Below the pieces are notes generated by a model. It worked only from the letters and a program-made list of their open reading frames with translations, was not told the DNA's origin and ran no database searches. From Coptis chinensis (Eukaryota; Streptophyta; Magnoliopsida; Ranunculales; Ranunculaceae), in the NCBI GenBank assembly GCA_015680905.1, contig CM027381.1, positions 21,693,501 through 21,757,500 of the forward strand: a stretch of DNA of 64,000 bases, given 5' to 3'. A program made the translations under genes and the position numbers. Shown here piece by piece: positions 43,679 to 56,250 of the stretch; the stretch's first letter is position 1, and every line of letters begins with the position of its first letter.

Positions 43679-46308
43679 TGTCACAGCCCGAATTTCTAAA
43701 CAATTAAAAAAAAATGAATATTTGAAATATAAATATCTCAAACATCACTCGGTTCAATTGTCTAAAAACCCAGGCTATGATGGGGTGGATACAACACATG
43801 TCAAAACCTAAAACCCTCATCATAAATAATCTTAACAACAAAAATAATCTCCAAAATTCTCTTTATTACTTTATAAAAAAAGTCTATCTTCCGTCCCAAT
43901 AAAACATCAAACCACTCTAAGAATAACAGGTCTTCAACATCGTATTTTCATGTCATATGAAAAGAAAACTACGTTATTACATACTTCCAAAAGATCAGAC
44001 CTAATAAAATAACCTCTCAGACTGCTCCAGGCAAGAATCCAAATCACACGCCGCGGTTCCACTGCCTTCCACCTATGTTCCCAAGAACATACCCACGTTG
44101 CCAAAACAAAGCAAACATGGGTCAGCAAAATGGAATTTGCTGGTATGAGTAGACTAACCACATATAACCATTATCATACTTTAATTATCCAAACAATCAC
44201 GTTATATTTTCCCATAACTTAATCATTCTCAGCTTGAAAGATAGGTAGTTCCGTCATTTCAACCGGCATATTTTCTCCCCAAGCAAAACTTCCATTATAT
44301 TAACTCATTCTAATATCTAAATCATTGAATTAAAACTTACCGATATCCACTGCTGTATAAGGGTAGGACCGCGTCCCTGTACAAAAATGTTATTAAGTCC
44401 TACCCTCCTGCAAAAGAAAGTTAGAACTTATATATAACATATGTAGATATTATATTAGGTATTCAAAAGTAACCCAAACACTCGCATAATCAAATCAATT
44501 TGTCTTATCAATTTATCAATTTCTTTTCTTATACACTCACCATTTAGTACCTAAGTACCTTAGGTCATTCCCGCCACATTCAAGGAATACCCAACCCTAC
44601 ATTCCCGTACACTTAAGGAATACAACTAACCCGCAAGGCGAATACCTTAGTTCCTCTCTAGGGCAGTCCAAATAGTCTGGTCATTCATGGCACAGTCAAT
44701 GAATACCCAATATATAATGCTAACGGGCCATTTATGGCACATTCAATAAATGCCCACCTAACATATGACATCAACAGTCATAAAACTAAATTTCCAAAAC
44801 TTGAGGCGTGGAGAGTTCTAAAAGTGGTAAATTGATTTACGCATTATTAATTTCATGAATGTATAAGTGTCATAACGTTGTGTATCATAAAAGACGAAAT
44901 ATCACAGAGTAGTAAATACATGTACATAAGTATATTTAGAAAGGCCTTAGCCTAAAGTCAAGCATGCTAATAGCCCTAGACCTATCCTAATAGCCCAAAT
45001 CATAATCCGAGTTAAAAGGTCAAATTGGGTCAACTGGTAAAAGTCAACCCTGGTCAAAGTCAAAGTCCACACATCATGGTCGAAGTCAAACTGTCATTTG
45101 TCAAAGTCAAACTGTCGTTTCCATGTTCAACAGGTTCGGGGTCGTAGCCATGGTTCATGGCTAAGGTCAATGTGCATGGCTCATGACTAAGGTAATGGTT
45201 TGGACCCAACTAGCCAAGCCTAAACCCAAACCTTAGAACCCAAAGGTCTAAAACCCACTTATCTATTCCACCTGATCCAATTGGGGACATAAGGACCAGC
45301 CCACATAAATTAGAAACCGGCCCAAAGAAAACTTAAACATTTCGGCCCGGCCCAACAGATGGAACAGGTTGTCTTCTCCAGGCTTCCTCCTCCACCACTA
45401 GCCCAAATTTAGGCCACCACCATCTCTACTCCTCCGCCCATTTCAACCTAACGGTTTTAATCCTTGTTAAAAACCATATCACATTAACAAAAGCAAAAGC
45501 TCAATTCCCTAAATCGATAACCCATCATCAAAACTAGATTTGGTTCAATCCGCCATTAACAACCTGTTTCAAGCTTCCACCACCACCATTTCCAGCCCTC
45601 ACACACACTACACTAGCCACCAAACATAACCTAACCCACAACCACCACATCATAACATTTAAAGATTTCAAAATCGTTAATAGTACCGATTTCTATGGGC
45701 TGGCGCCTCCATTAACGCCGGTTCAAGCTTCCACAACACTCAAACAACCAAACCGACATCAATTACTAACTAACAGTATACATCACAACCAAAATTTCTA
45801 ACAAAACTATCAGTCAAACACCACAAAGAATAAGACGTCTTGAGTTCTGAGGTTGACGCTGGCGTCACAACCGGCGTCAAGGCTTCGACAGTTTAAATTC
45901 TCCAATATGTAAAACAGTATTGCTGGTATGTTTAGCAGAAACAATAATTAAACAAAATAAACATCGTCAGACTACTCACTATTTATAAACCGAACAGCTT
46001 TCCGAAAGAGGGAAAAATCCCGAAAGACCGAAGTCGACTGTTGCACGAAAGGACGATCTTCCTCGTTCAAAACCTTTTCTTCTTTCAGTAAAACTCTATT
46101 TTTTTTCAAAAACCCTCGCTGTGTTTTTTTGACCAACCTTATTCTATTTCCTTTCTGTTAAAAACAAAACCCCTGAAATAGGCAAGAAGGTTTATCCCAT
46201 AAACCCACGTCTCCTATTTCCATTTACACTTATCCTATTTTATTTTATCTATTATCTATTATTATTATTATTAAGAAAAATAAAAGAATAAAAATACGGG
46301 GTGTTATA
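43679..46308 (+). repeat. Large solo LTR, chromovirus (Tekay/Del)-like
   Basis: Begins TGTCACAGCCCGAATTT and ends ATACGGGGTGTTATA, an imperfect inverted pair typical of Tekay/Del LTRs. It is flanked by 5-bp ACGGC at 43674-43678 and 46309-46313. Inside there is no coding region; GTCAAAGTCAAACTGTC is repeated near 45090, and ATTCAAGGAATACCCAAC-like phrases recur near 44580-44760. The length of 2630 bp fits a long LTR. The family is inferred from the termini only. Confidence 0.75.
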
Positions 46309-46313
46309 ACGGC

Positions 46314-47446
46314 ACTACTGCCTGGTGAATAATAAGTTTTTCAGAAAGTCAATGGGCGGACCTCACTTGAGGTGCATCAGCCCAGAACAAGGTCAACTAA
46401 TTTTTGCAGAAATCCATGAGGGAGAATGCGGGAACCATGTTGGAGGTCGCTCTTTGGCTCATAAAGCGATCTCCCAAGGTTACTTCTGGCCACGAATGCA
46501 GATCGACGCCAGGACGTACGTACTGAAGTGCATCAAATGCCAAACATTTGGCCACAATATCATCCAACCAGCTCGCGAGTTAATCAACATCGCCAACCCT
46601 TAGCTATTTCACATATGGGGCTTGGATATCATGGGTCCATTCATCCCACAAAAAAGAATTGGCTTTCGATTTGTCTTGGCCGCAACTGATTACTTCACTA
46701 AGTGGGTCGAAGCGATCCCCCTAGCTCATGTCAAAGAGTCATATGTCAGAAACTTCATCTGGACACACATCATCACCATATTTGGTCTACCCCACACACT
46801 AGTGATGGATAATGGCTCCCAGTTCAAAAGAGAAATAGTCAAGGAGTTTCTAGAAAAGTGGAAGGTTGTTCATGCATTCTCCACTCCCCAGTACGCCCAA
46901 AGCAATGGCCAAGCAGAGGCCAGCAACAAAGCAATTTTGGAAAATTTGAAGAAGAAGATTGAAAAGAACAAGAGCCAATGGCCAAATCAATTGGAGAATA
47001 TTCTATGGGCTCATCGCACTATAGCTCGCTCTAGCACAGGTGAGTCACCGTTCTCACTATGCTATGGTATAGAGGTCGTCATCCCTACCAAGCTGACAAT
47101 CGCCATGACTCGGTTAGAACTTGTCGAATCTAGGCAGAATGATTCAGTTCTTGCTCGAGAGCTCAACTTACTGGAAAAATGCCGCGACCTAGCAGCTATC
47201 AGAGTCACTTCTTACCATCAGACTCTGAAAAAGTCTTACAACAAGAGAGTCAATCCTCGAAATTTTCAACCTGGCGACCTAGTTCTGAAAAAGACTCAGG
47301 ATGACTCTAAACTAGCACCAACATGGGAAAGGCCTTACATAGTGGAGCGAGTCGTTGGCAATGGAGCGTACTGGATCAAGACTCGAGAGGGGAAGACATT
47401 ACCACGTCCTTGGAACACTTATTTGTTAAAGAAATTTTATCAATAA
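46314..47446 (+). pseudogene. Tat-B integrase
   Basis: Zinc domain: AEIHEGECGNHVGGRSLAHK and CIKCQTFGHNI. A stop at 46602 separates it from the core: MDIMGPF (first Asp), VMDNGSQFKRE (second Asp), GQAEASNKAILENLKKK (Glu), then ENILWAHRTIARSSTGESPF. The C-terminal part (YNKRVNPRNFQPGDLVLKK, GNGAYWIKT) ends NTYLLKKFYQ with stop 47444-47446. From 46622 the frame is open for 274 codons with all three catalytic residues present, so this is the best-preserved enzyme domain in the window. It would splice element DNA into chromosomes. Confidence 0.9.
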
Positions 47447-47614
47447 AAGTGTCATACTCATATTTACTAGCCATCTATGTGTACTTTACTTATGGATATC
47501 ATTACAACCTGCTCCATCCAAGTCCACCAACAGACGTGGAACTCGCTCTGAACGAGCCACCAACATATGAGAACTAAAAATACTCTCAGGAGTTCAAACA
47601 TTCCCAAGCACACA

Positions 47615-47816
47615 ACATGCTCCCTTGAGCTTATAGGCTATATAGCCTCTCCAATTCTCACTAGTTGAGGACCTACAACTCTAGGATCAACTCAGTGAGA
47701 ATGCTCTCTACGAGCAGCACGCTTTATTAAGCTAACACGCTCTCTTGGGCTCATAGGCTCCATAACCTTTCCAATTCTCACTAGTTGAGGACCTACAACT
47801 TTAGGATCAACTTAGT
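47615..47816 (+). repeat. Tat-B 3'-UTR tandem repeat, ~120 bp, first part
   Basis: The phrase ACATGCTCCCTTGAGCTTATAG at 47615 recurs as ACACGCTCTCTTGGGCTC at 47735, a 120-bp period; CACTAGTTGAGGACCTACAA is shared. The array continues at 53651-53717 beyond LINE-1, giving about 2.6 units. The position after integrase matches the array of Tat-A, but the sequence is unrelated. Confidence 0.88.
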
Positions 47817-48187
47817 CAATTCTCACTACCAATTAAAACAGAGGGAATTGGTAGCAGCAACTGAATTGGTAGTTTGATGGGGACCGTTAGTAGGGCGATT
47901 GGTAGTAACATAATATAGTTTCCTGTCTTGATCAGGTGCCATTTTTTCTTACCAAAATTAGACAAAACAAAACCCTTCGTAGGTTCTTATCTAGTTTTTT
48001 CGCTGCTTTCTTCCTACTAATAGTAAAATCCTCCTCTGTCAATAGAGGGAGTTTATTAGTGGCAGTTAAAGGTGATTCGTCCTCTGTTGGTAAAATCCTC
48101 CTCTACATATAGATTGAGTTCGCAGAGGTATAAAGGAGGTTTTTGGGTTTTGCTACATATAACAGGACTCTGTGTTGGAACTAGCTT

Positions 48188-49576
48188 ATGGCTTCCTCAA
48201 GCAACCCAAACAGGGTTGCGGATGCTCGTGGCACCTCTTGGAGCTTGTTGTTTGGTCGGTCAGGGTCATTAGAGTCCACAGTGGCCTTTAAATCGTCCTC
48301 ACCCATCTTTGTTGATGGAGTGGCTCAGTTCCCGTCGGATTTACTAGAACAAGGTATAAAAGAATGGGATGATTATCTGGTGGGGTATTTTTTGGATAAA
48401 AGATTGTCCTTTTTTACTGTAAAGGATGTACTGGAGAAAAAGTGGAAATTGAAAGGGTCGTTTGACATCACCACAGACAAGGAACTCTTTTATATGAGTT
48501 TTACGAGTTCAGAAGATCGCCAAATGGTGTTGGATGAAGGTCCGATCTTTATTGCAGGTCGACTGTTTGTAGTTAAGCCATGGACAATGGAGGTTGATAA
48601 CTACAAAAACAAGGTAGCGTCCATCCCTCTATGGGTCAAGTTGTTGGATGTACCAAAAGAAATGTGGACTTTTGATGGACTCTTGTACCTTGCGAGCTTA
48701 GTGGGAGGCACGCCTATGTTTATGGACGACGCAATAGCAAAAAGGAAAAGATTATCTTTTGCAAGATTTTGTATTGAGTTCCCTGTGAACTATGAATATA
48801 AAGAAGCTATAACAATGAATGCTAGGAACCGGGAGGTTGTTATACCTTTGGAATATCCATGGAAACCGAAGTCTTGTACAAATTGCAACAAGTTTGGGCA
48901 TGTGGCAGATCAATGCACTGGTAGAACGACTAGGGTATGGAGACAAAGGGCAGTTCAGCGAAATGGTGGTGAAACAACAACAACTGACAGCATAAGAGGA
49001 GAAAATTTGAGTTAAGAGGGTAATGTAACTAAAACTGAGCAGGAAAATCAAAGAGAAGGAACAGAGGCTCTAGTAGTTGCTATTATAAATTCTGATCAAA
49101 GGTTGGTGAATGGGAATAATGACAGTGGAGATATGAGTCTATGTATTGTGGATGAAAATGTACAGCATGCCCATCAGAGCCAGAACGAGATCCTTTCACT
49201 CAGTAATATTAACTTAGTGTCCCCAGGATGTGTAGAGAGTAACTTTGGCGACCATCCTACTGAGGATCAGGCCCGAGGAGCTATGCAAACTCCTATACAA
49301 CAAATGAGAGGTCTACACCCTGAAGCAAACTTATTATGTGCAAAGAGAAATATTTTTGAGGAACTGGCAGACCTGGAAGATGATGATATTTCTGATGCTG
49401 AGCCAGAGTTGTTTGGGGATAAGGTGGTTACGCCTAGACTAGAATCAGAAGAAGTGGAGAGGTCTGTAGTGCAAACAAGAGCTCAGAAGCAAAAGGAAGC
49501 GCAACAGACGCAGTCTCAATCAGGGAAGAGAGGAAGGGGGAAGAACAAAGGGAGTGGTAAGAAGAAAGGCCGATAA
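48188..49576 (+). pseudogene. LINE-1 ORF1: DUF4283 and zinc knuckle protein
   Basis: ATG 48188. The nucleic-acid-binding protein of plant L1 elements, which coats the element RNA. Residues ~45-200 form the DUF4283 domain (FTVKDVLEKKWKLKG, GPIFIAGRLFVVKPW, IPLWVKLLDVP). A CCHC knuckle (CTNCNKFGHVADQC) lies near residue 235. One stop at 49013-49015 is the only break; the same frame continues (VNGNNDSGDMSL, FEELADLEDDDISDAE) to a basic tail (KRGRGKNKGSGKKKGR) and stop 49574-49576. ORF2 starts nine bases later. Confidence 0.88.
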
Positions 49577-49585
49577 TCCATCCCA

Positions 49586-52500
49586 ATGATTAGAGTTAGT
49601 AGTTGGAATGTTAGGGGAATAAATGACTGCATGAAAGCAAAGCAGTTGAGTAAGTTTATAAAAGAGAATAAAATGAGTTGTATGGGACTGTTGAAAACAA
49701 AGGTTCGAATGGAGAAAATGGCGAACACGAAAAGTATAGTGTGTCCTCAATGGGAATTGGAACACAACTATACAAGTGATGAGTATGGGTGAATTTGGAT
49801 CAGTTGGGATCCAAGTATTTTGGCTGTTCAAAAGGAGGTGGAATGGGGATAATTTATGCACTGTAAGGCTACTAGTTTGCAGTATGGGTTCAGTTTTTCG
49901 TTAACTATCGTGTACACGAGCAATAAGCATCAAGATAGGTAGATTTTGTGGGAGGAGCTAAAAGCCTTAAGTGTAGGTATCCATGGGCCTTGGTGTGTAA
50001 TGGGAGATTTCAACAATGTGCTATTTTCCCATGAAAGAATAACAGACAGAGCTATACATCCGAGAGAAACTCAACCGTTTGCTAGTTGTTTGAATGTAGC
50101 AGGTTTATTTGATCATAATGCTTCAGGTTGTTTCTATACTTGGAATAGTGGAGGGGCGAACATGAGAAAATGGTCAAAGCTAGATAGATGCTTAGTTAAT
50201 GTTGCCTGGTCATCTCTAACCTTGGCCACAAGTGTGGAAATTTTAACCCAGGGAATATAGATCACTGCCCTTTGGTTATGTCGTTCTTTAGTTCTGGTAT
50301 AAGCCACCCCCCTTTCAGGTTTTGTAATGTTTGGTTGCTGCACAAAGATTTCCAGGCTTCACTCAAGGAGTGTTGGGATATACCAAAACATGGTAGCCCA
50401 CCATTCATGTTGACAAGGAAACTGAAAAGTTTAAAGGCAGTGTTGAAAGGTTGGGCAAGATCTTTGAGCAATGATATTCAGAGGATGGTTGAAGAAGCAT
50501 GAACGTAACTCCAGACAGTGCAAGATATGTTACATCGGAATCCGTTGGACTGTTCCGTTAGTGCTCAATAGTTTAAGTTGTGAGACAAGCTATGTAGCTT
50601 GATTAAAATGGAGGAAGCATACATTTTTCATAAAACTGATATTGATTTCTTATGTTTCGGAGATAAGTGTAGTGCATATTTTTTCAATGCGCTAAAGGAG
50701 AAAAAAACTTGAAATTTTGTAGGGGTTATAACAGATGCACAAGGCACAAAAAGAGAGGTGAAGAATCAAGTAGCAACTGCTTTTCTCCAGTTCTATTCTG
50801 ATCTTTTGGGAGTGCCCTCCGAAGCTTATTGTGACTCTGGGTTTCTAAATAATCTCACAGTAAAGGAGATCGATCAGAATACAAGCATCTCTCTAATCCA
50901 GTATATATTCATGCACATGAAAATTCTTGGAGGTATAAATTCCACCTTTCTCTGTCTCATTCCAAAGATGAAAAATGCATCTTCAGTTGGCTCTTTTCGA
51001 CCCATAGCTTGCTGTAACATAATATATAAATGTGTGTCGAAAGTTATAACCAACAGGATGAAAACTTGCATCTCTGGGCTAATCTCAAGTGCCCAATCAA
51101 CCTTTATACCGGGGAGGTCTATTCAAGACAATCTTCTCTTAGCTCATGAGCTATTAAGGGGGTATTCGAGAAAGCATGGCCAGAAGAGATGTGCAATCAA
51201 GCTTGATATTAAAAAGGCGTATGATTCTGTTTCTTGACAAGCTCTTGAAGCCATCTTGTGCCGATTCAAGTTTCCTAACTTGTTCATAGAATGGGTAAAA
51301 ATGTGCTATGCAACTCCTACATATTCAGTTATGGTGAATGGGATGCCGGAAGGCTATTTTGGAGGAAAAAGAGGTTTGCGGCAGGGTGATCCATTATCTC
51401 CGTATTTGTTTGTACTTGTTATGGAGATCTTGAGTTCACTTCTCCACCAAGATTTGCAGATGAATATAATTAGTGCTCATTCAAAGTGCAGGAAGTTAGC
51501 AATATCACACTTCTATTTTGTGGATGATGTGCTTCTCTTCTGTAAAGGCAATATTGAATCTATGAAGGCCATAAGGGATACTCTGAAAATTTTCTCCGAT
51601 GCAATAGGGCTTCATTTCAGCAATGATAAGACTACACTTCTCACAGGCAGCATGAATGAAGCAGAAGGGCTAGAGTTGGCAACAGTTTCTGAATACCTCA
51701 GTAGTTGCTCCACCTATCACCTACTTAGGTCTCCCCCTCACCATAATGAGACTTGGCATAAGAGAATGTTTGCTGCTAATAGAGAAGATTTCGGCTAGAA
51801 TATCTAACTAGAAGAATAAGGACCTCAACAGAGCCGGAAGAGTGCAATTGGTGAAATCAGTCCTATCTTCTTTTCAAACCTATTAGGCTCAAATTTTTGT
51901 TCTTCCTAAGAATGTGATAGAAAAGGTGGCAAAGTTATGCAACAGGTTTATATGGGCAGGGCCATAAATGGAAAAGAAGATGCATCATGTGCGTAGTGCG
52001 ACCCTCATACTAGATAAAGAACACGGAGGGATTGGCCTTGTTGACCCTAGAGTTTGGAATAAAGCAGCATACTGTGGCCTGGTTTTTAAACTTGCACAGA
52101 AATCAGACTGTCTATGGCTCAAATGGTCATGGCAACATCACATCAAGCAAAAACATTTTTGGACCATGAAAGCTCCGAGGGATTGTTCATGGGTGTGGAG
52201 AGGCATTATGAACCACAGAGAGATATCATGGAAGTTCATTAGATATTGTATTGCGAATGGAAATGGTACCAGCTTCTGGCATGACCCATGGTGTTCAGGC
52301 CCACTTATTCTCAATAGTCAAGCCAGAGCTCTACTAGCAAATGCAGTCCCAGAAGATGCAAAGGTATCAGAAGTGATAGCTGATGGTGGCTGGTCAAGGA
52401 TAATCACTGATCTACAGGAGTGCGAGGTAAAGGAATGGATTATGAACACGGAGATTAATGCCTACATCCCAGAGGACCAGGTAACATGGACACCTAACAG

Positions 52501-53605
52501 CTCAGGAGAATTCTCTACATCATCAGCATATTCTGTCCTAAAGAATGTGAGAAGTAAAGTCAAATGGTTCAAGATAGTATGGGGAAAGTACTCAGTCCCA
52601 AAGCATTCATTCACAGTTTGGCAATTGTTCTCCGGAGCTCTTCCAACACAGAATCGACTGATGGCGAAAAAGGTTATAAGTACTACAAAATGTTGTTTGT
52701 GTGGAAACCATGAGGAAAGTTTGGGCCATCTGTTTTTCAATTGTTCCTACTCTAAGTTAGTCTGGGAAGAGTTCAAGAGGGCTATGGGACTACCAGCCAC
52801 AGTAAGAGCATCCCATGATGAATGATACTACTTAATGCGATTAAGTAGAATGAATACCATGGTGTCGGAAGTGATTAGAGATTTTATTTGCGCAGCAGTG
52901 CAAGCCATTTGGACTGAGCAAAATTGGAGGTTGAAGAAAAACCGATTTAAAGTAGCTGATGAGGTAAGTCAAAAGGTCCTAAATAGTATGAAGATTTACA
53001 TAGGGAAAACACTGGAATCAGTCCAGGAAGATGTGGGAACCAAATTGTTGTTGGCAAAGTTGGGAATCAGGGTAAGAGTCATACATAAAAAGGAAAGATG
53101 GGTTAAATGGGAAAAGCCAGAGGTGGGTACAGTGGTCCTTAACACTGATGGGTAAGTGCAAGAGGGGGTGGCAAGCTATGAAGGAGTCTTGAGGGATAGC
53201 TATGGGGAAGTGATAATGGCGTTCAGTGGAAGTTCTAAGAGGTTATCGGTGATCTATCAGGAGCTTCTCGTGGTTTTAAAAGGGCTGGAAGGTGTGGTAC
53301 AGCTGAACATTAAATGACTTCAAGTGCAATCAGACACTATGCAGGGGGTCTAGATCTTAACTAAAAAGGGAAAGTCATCGTGGTACTGTAGGAACCTGGT
53401 AGCACAAATTCAAGCTGTGAGTTTGAAGTTTGATCAATTATCCTTTGTCCATGTCTTCCGGGAGGGTAACCAAGTAGCTGATTACCTATCGAAATTGAAT
53501 AGAGAAGAGTGTAATGGTTTTTTGCTCTTTATTCCCCCTATGGATCAAAAAATGCATGTATTGATCATGAGGGATAAGGAAGGAAAATTGTACTTGAGAA
53601 CCTGA
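49586..53605 (+). pseudogene. LINE-1 ORF2: endonuclease, RT, zinc finger, RNase H
   Basis: Endonuclease (SSWNVRGIN, GPWCVMGDFNN, then NIDHCPL in another frame; the usual Glu of ETK is Lys in LLKTKV). RT: FRPIACCNIIYKCVSKVI, KLDIKKAYDSV, GLRQGDPLSPYLFVLVME, FVDDVLLFCKG (the usual FADD reads FVDD). A zf-RVT domain (FTVWQLFSGALPTQNRL, CCLCGNHEESLGHLF) follows. At the end lies a plant-type RNase H (VVLNTDG, YQELLVVLKGL, then FREGNQVADYLSKLN). Many stops (such as 49790, 50258, 50500, 51235, 51796, 51964, 53153) and several frameshifts show long decay. It would nick target DNA and copy the RNA in place. Confidence 0.9.
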
Positions 53606-53650
53606 AATAAATAAAGTTTGGGGTCTGAACCCCTAGTTATTTAAAAAAAA

Positions 53651-53717
53651 CTCAGTGAGAACGCTCTCTACGAGTAGCACGCTTTCTTATGCTAACACGC
53701 TCTCTTGAGCTTATAGG
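53651..53717 (+). repeat. Tat-B 3'-UTR tandem repeat, second part
   Basis: Resumes the 120-bp unit after LINE-1 (CTCAGTGAGAACGCTCTCTA) and ends in TTGAGCTTATAGG at the Ath-4 LTR. Confidence 0.88.
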
Positions 53718-55184
53718 TGATAAGAGCCCAAAACTGTAGTTTTAACCCCTTTAAAAATATCACTTTTGACCAATTATGTGATTAATAAGTAAGAGTTGGT
53801 ACTGCTATCGTGTTCTTATGTATTTTAGGCATTGGAGTCGAATATATGCAGAAATGCGCCCCTTTTGCGAGATAAAGGAGCAAGGGCTGGTTGCTATGAA
53901 GCTCTATGATAAAAGGTTAAGATTGAAGGAGAAAAAGCCTTTTTAAAGCCCGATCAAAGCTGAAAAGTCAAAGTCAACGCAGGCAGAAACAGCGCATAAA
54001 AGTTAGCAGAACTTCCGAAGGCCATATCTTTGGACTCAGACCTCGAAATTTGGCCTTCCTTACGTCAAAACGACCGGATCGGAAAGGGATTTGCAATGGT
54101 CTAAGTCTTGACCCAATCAGAGGAGTAAAAGTGGACAAAAAGGCTGTTGAAGTCAAATCTAGCTGAAAAGGCCTCTATGGACCGAAGAAATTGGGTTTTG
54201 GGCTCGATTTTCCGGCCCAAAACATGGCTCCTCAGCCCATGCACGAATTTGTGGATCTTGTCTCCTCCATATGAAGAGACAAAGACTTAGCTCTTAAGTA
54301 ACTTAGCTTTTACTTAGTCTAGATCCGATAGTTAGTTTTAGATCTAGTTAATTAGCATCAAATTAGTGTCTAGAACAAGATTTAGTTTTTAAAATCAATA
54401 ATTAGTTTGTATTTCAAGTTTTAGTTTAGATTTAGTTTGTATCCTCCATTAGAACCTTTCAATAAAAGCTTTAGTTAATTCAATTCAATTCAAGTTATTT
54501 TAATAAAGTTTAGTTTAATTTAATTATGTCTTATTATTATTGTTATTGTTAATAAACTCAATGAAACTAGGCTAAAAACTCCATTAGAGGAGTTTTATGA
54601 AGTCTATGTGAGGGTTATGATTGTTCTTCTTTAGTTTTATTATTGTCTTATGTGCAAGTTCAAGTTCTATAGTTGTCTAGAGATAGAGATTATAGAAGTC
54701 GAACTAGAGAAAGGAAACTCCACAAAGAGATTTGTAGAGGAGAATTTCTCTTGTGCTAATCATATCTTAGTACAGAGATTGCTAGGATTGGTTAGGGATC
54801 AATAATAAATTGTGGCTTTTGTTGTTTTACCTTGTGTAGATTAATAAAGGTTAAGATTAAAATATAAGAAACTAGTTAGAATAATCATAGCTTCACATAG
54901 ATGGATTAATCCTTCCTCTATATTCTTCCAATTCATTAAATTCACCTTTTAATTGCTTAGTTAAATTAGTTTTAGTTTAAATAAATCACAACACTACTCT
55001 CATTGTTCTCACCATTGTTTCCTTGTGTTTGATTAATTGAATTCGTTTAAGTCTAGATAGATTAAGAGTGGAATGATTTTGTACTCTATATATTGAATGA
55101 ATATATATGTGAGAGTATGTAATAAATAATTGATATCGTAAGAATAAAGTTAAAGTAATCTAGTTGAGGTTTTACGGGTTATCA
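53718..55184 (+). repeat. Ath-4 5' LTR
   Basis: 1467 bp, TGATAAGAGCCC to GGTTATCA. Shares ATGGCTCCTCAGCCCATG. Its right part differs from Ath-1 and Ath-2 but its end resembles that of Ath-3. Confidence 0.9.
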
Positions 55185-55186
55185 AA

Positions 55187-55202
55187 TAGTGCCGCTGCCA
55201 TC
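55187..55202 (+). promoter_or_regulatory. Ath-4 primer-binding site, mutated
   Basis: TAGTGCCGCTGCCATC; relative to Ath-2 it differs at the second and fourth bases, so pairing with the tRNA 3' CCA end would be weakened. Confidence 0.75.
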
Positions 55203-56039
55203 TTAAACTCATTCAGGACAAAAATTCAATTGGTTGAATCCAAGGGGCAATCCCCCATTCTCTACCCACCTACCCTTTTAATTTTTCTTTCTTGTTTCTC
55301 ATATTTTCGTTACTGTTCATGCTTGAAATTCACTATTTTAATCCGCCCTCCCTTTTGCCTTTCACAAAGTGCGCCCGCGCTCCCTTAAGATTGCGGGATC
55401 ACAGTGACGAATACTGCGGTAAAGATATTTCTAAATTTTCAAAAATTCTGAACATTTTCAGGCATAATATTTAATGTGTTGTTGGTTTACTGGAATATTT
55501 TCAGATTTTTCCTAGTTGGTTTACCTAGTGAACTATCACCATCTTTATACTACTGTAATTCAGCTTTCACACAGTAAGTGTCAGGAAAAACTGTCGAGTA
55601 AGGTTACTTAGGCAGTTCTAAAAGTTCTAAAAATTTTACAGGATTATCTATCATAAGTCAGACATTTACAGTAAACGTTTAAAGAGTTTTTGATTTGTTT
55701 TGGCCACCTAAGTAGTGGATTGTTTATAGTGTGTTTCTGCAGTTTTGCAACACTTAATTTAAGGAACAATAGTCGATAAGGAGGATTTGTAGAACTCCAA
55801 TTGCTCTAAAGTTTTTACAAAAACATGCATGATCTGTCAGAAGTCTCCAGTAAACTTTTGGCGATTTTTGGCTCTGTTTTCATTGGTTAACCATTCGGTT
55901 GTTTGTATTGTGTCCGAAAACTGTTTCACAAACTTTGCAGGGCAGTATAAGGACTTTCATAGCTCCAATTGTTCTGAACATTTACAGGCTACTTACTGGA
56001 CTTCTTAGCAACCTACTGTAAAAATTTCAAATTTTATGG

Positions 56040-56250
56040 AGAGCGCACCCATGCCCTAGATAGCCTATTTCCAAGCGTGCCCCGCGTTCAACCGCCTGGA
56101 CATTGTGTCAAACACGAGCGCGACCCGCGCCCTACCATAGTAAATTATGAGCGCGCCTAGCGCTGAAGCACCTAGAACTTGAGTTAGACAGGAGAGCGAC
56201 CCACACCCTACCAAGGCCATTTCTGAGCGTGACCTGCGCCCTCTTCTAAA
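56040..56250 (+). repeat. Ath-4 leader GC-rich repeats
   Basis: GAGCGCACCCATGCCC, GAGCGCGACCCGCGCCC, GAGCGCGCCTAGCGC, GAGAGCGACCCACACCC and GAGCGTGACCTGCGCCC occur at 30-70 bp spacing. They are followed by the conserved AGGTCAGT and GGAGGCATTCAGG segments before gag. Confidence 0.85.

Larger units (their letters stand above)
47817..53650 (+). mobile_element. LINE-1: near-full-length L1-type LINE
   Basis: Two ORFs, no LTR, and a 3' end of AATAAAGTTTGGGGTC then TTATTT followed by eight A. It is flanked by AACTTAGT (47809-47816) and AACTCAGT after the A run, an 8-bp duplication with one mismatch. It is inserted in the Tat-B tandem repeat, whose unit resumes at CTCAGTGAGAACG. The exact 5' edge is uncertain by about 12 bp because the first bases also resemble the repeat. 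Confidence 0.88.
27650..53717 (+). mobile_element. Tat-B: second Tat-lineage retrotransposon, shattered
   Basis: Pieces in order: 5' LTR (to 28380), primer site, gag (28453-29778), protease (29880-30210 and 35133-35440), integrase (43624-43673 and 46314-47446), and 3' tandem repeat (47615-47808 and 53651-53717). Insertions of Ath-2, a solo LTR, Ath-3, a chromovirus-like solo LTR and LINE-1 separate them. RT and RNase H are missing, presumably lost with the Ath-3 region. No 3' LTR is seen: the element ends at the Ath-4 insertion. The left edge is uncertain. Confidence 0.8.

Noticed and set aside
48752..49051. Minus-strand ORF in LINE-1
   Set aside because: Complement of ORF1; no motif.
28382..53717. 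A reverse transcriptase of Tat-B
   Set aside because: I looked for YIDD-type and FGLKNA-type motifs in the parts not assigned to inserted elements and found none; the domain appears deleted.
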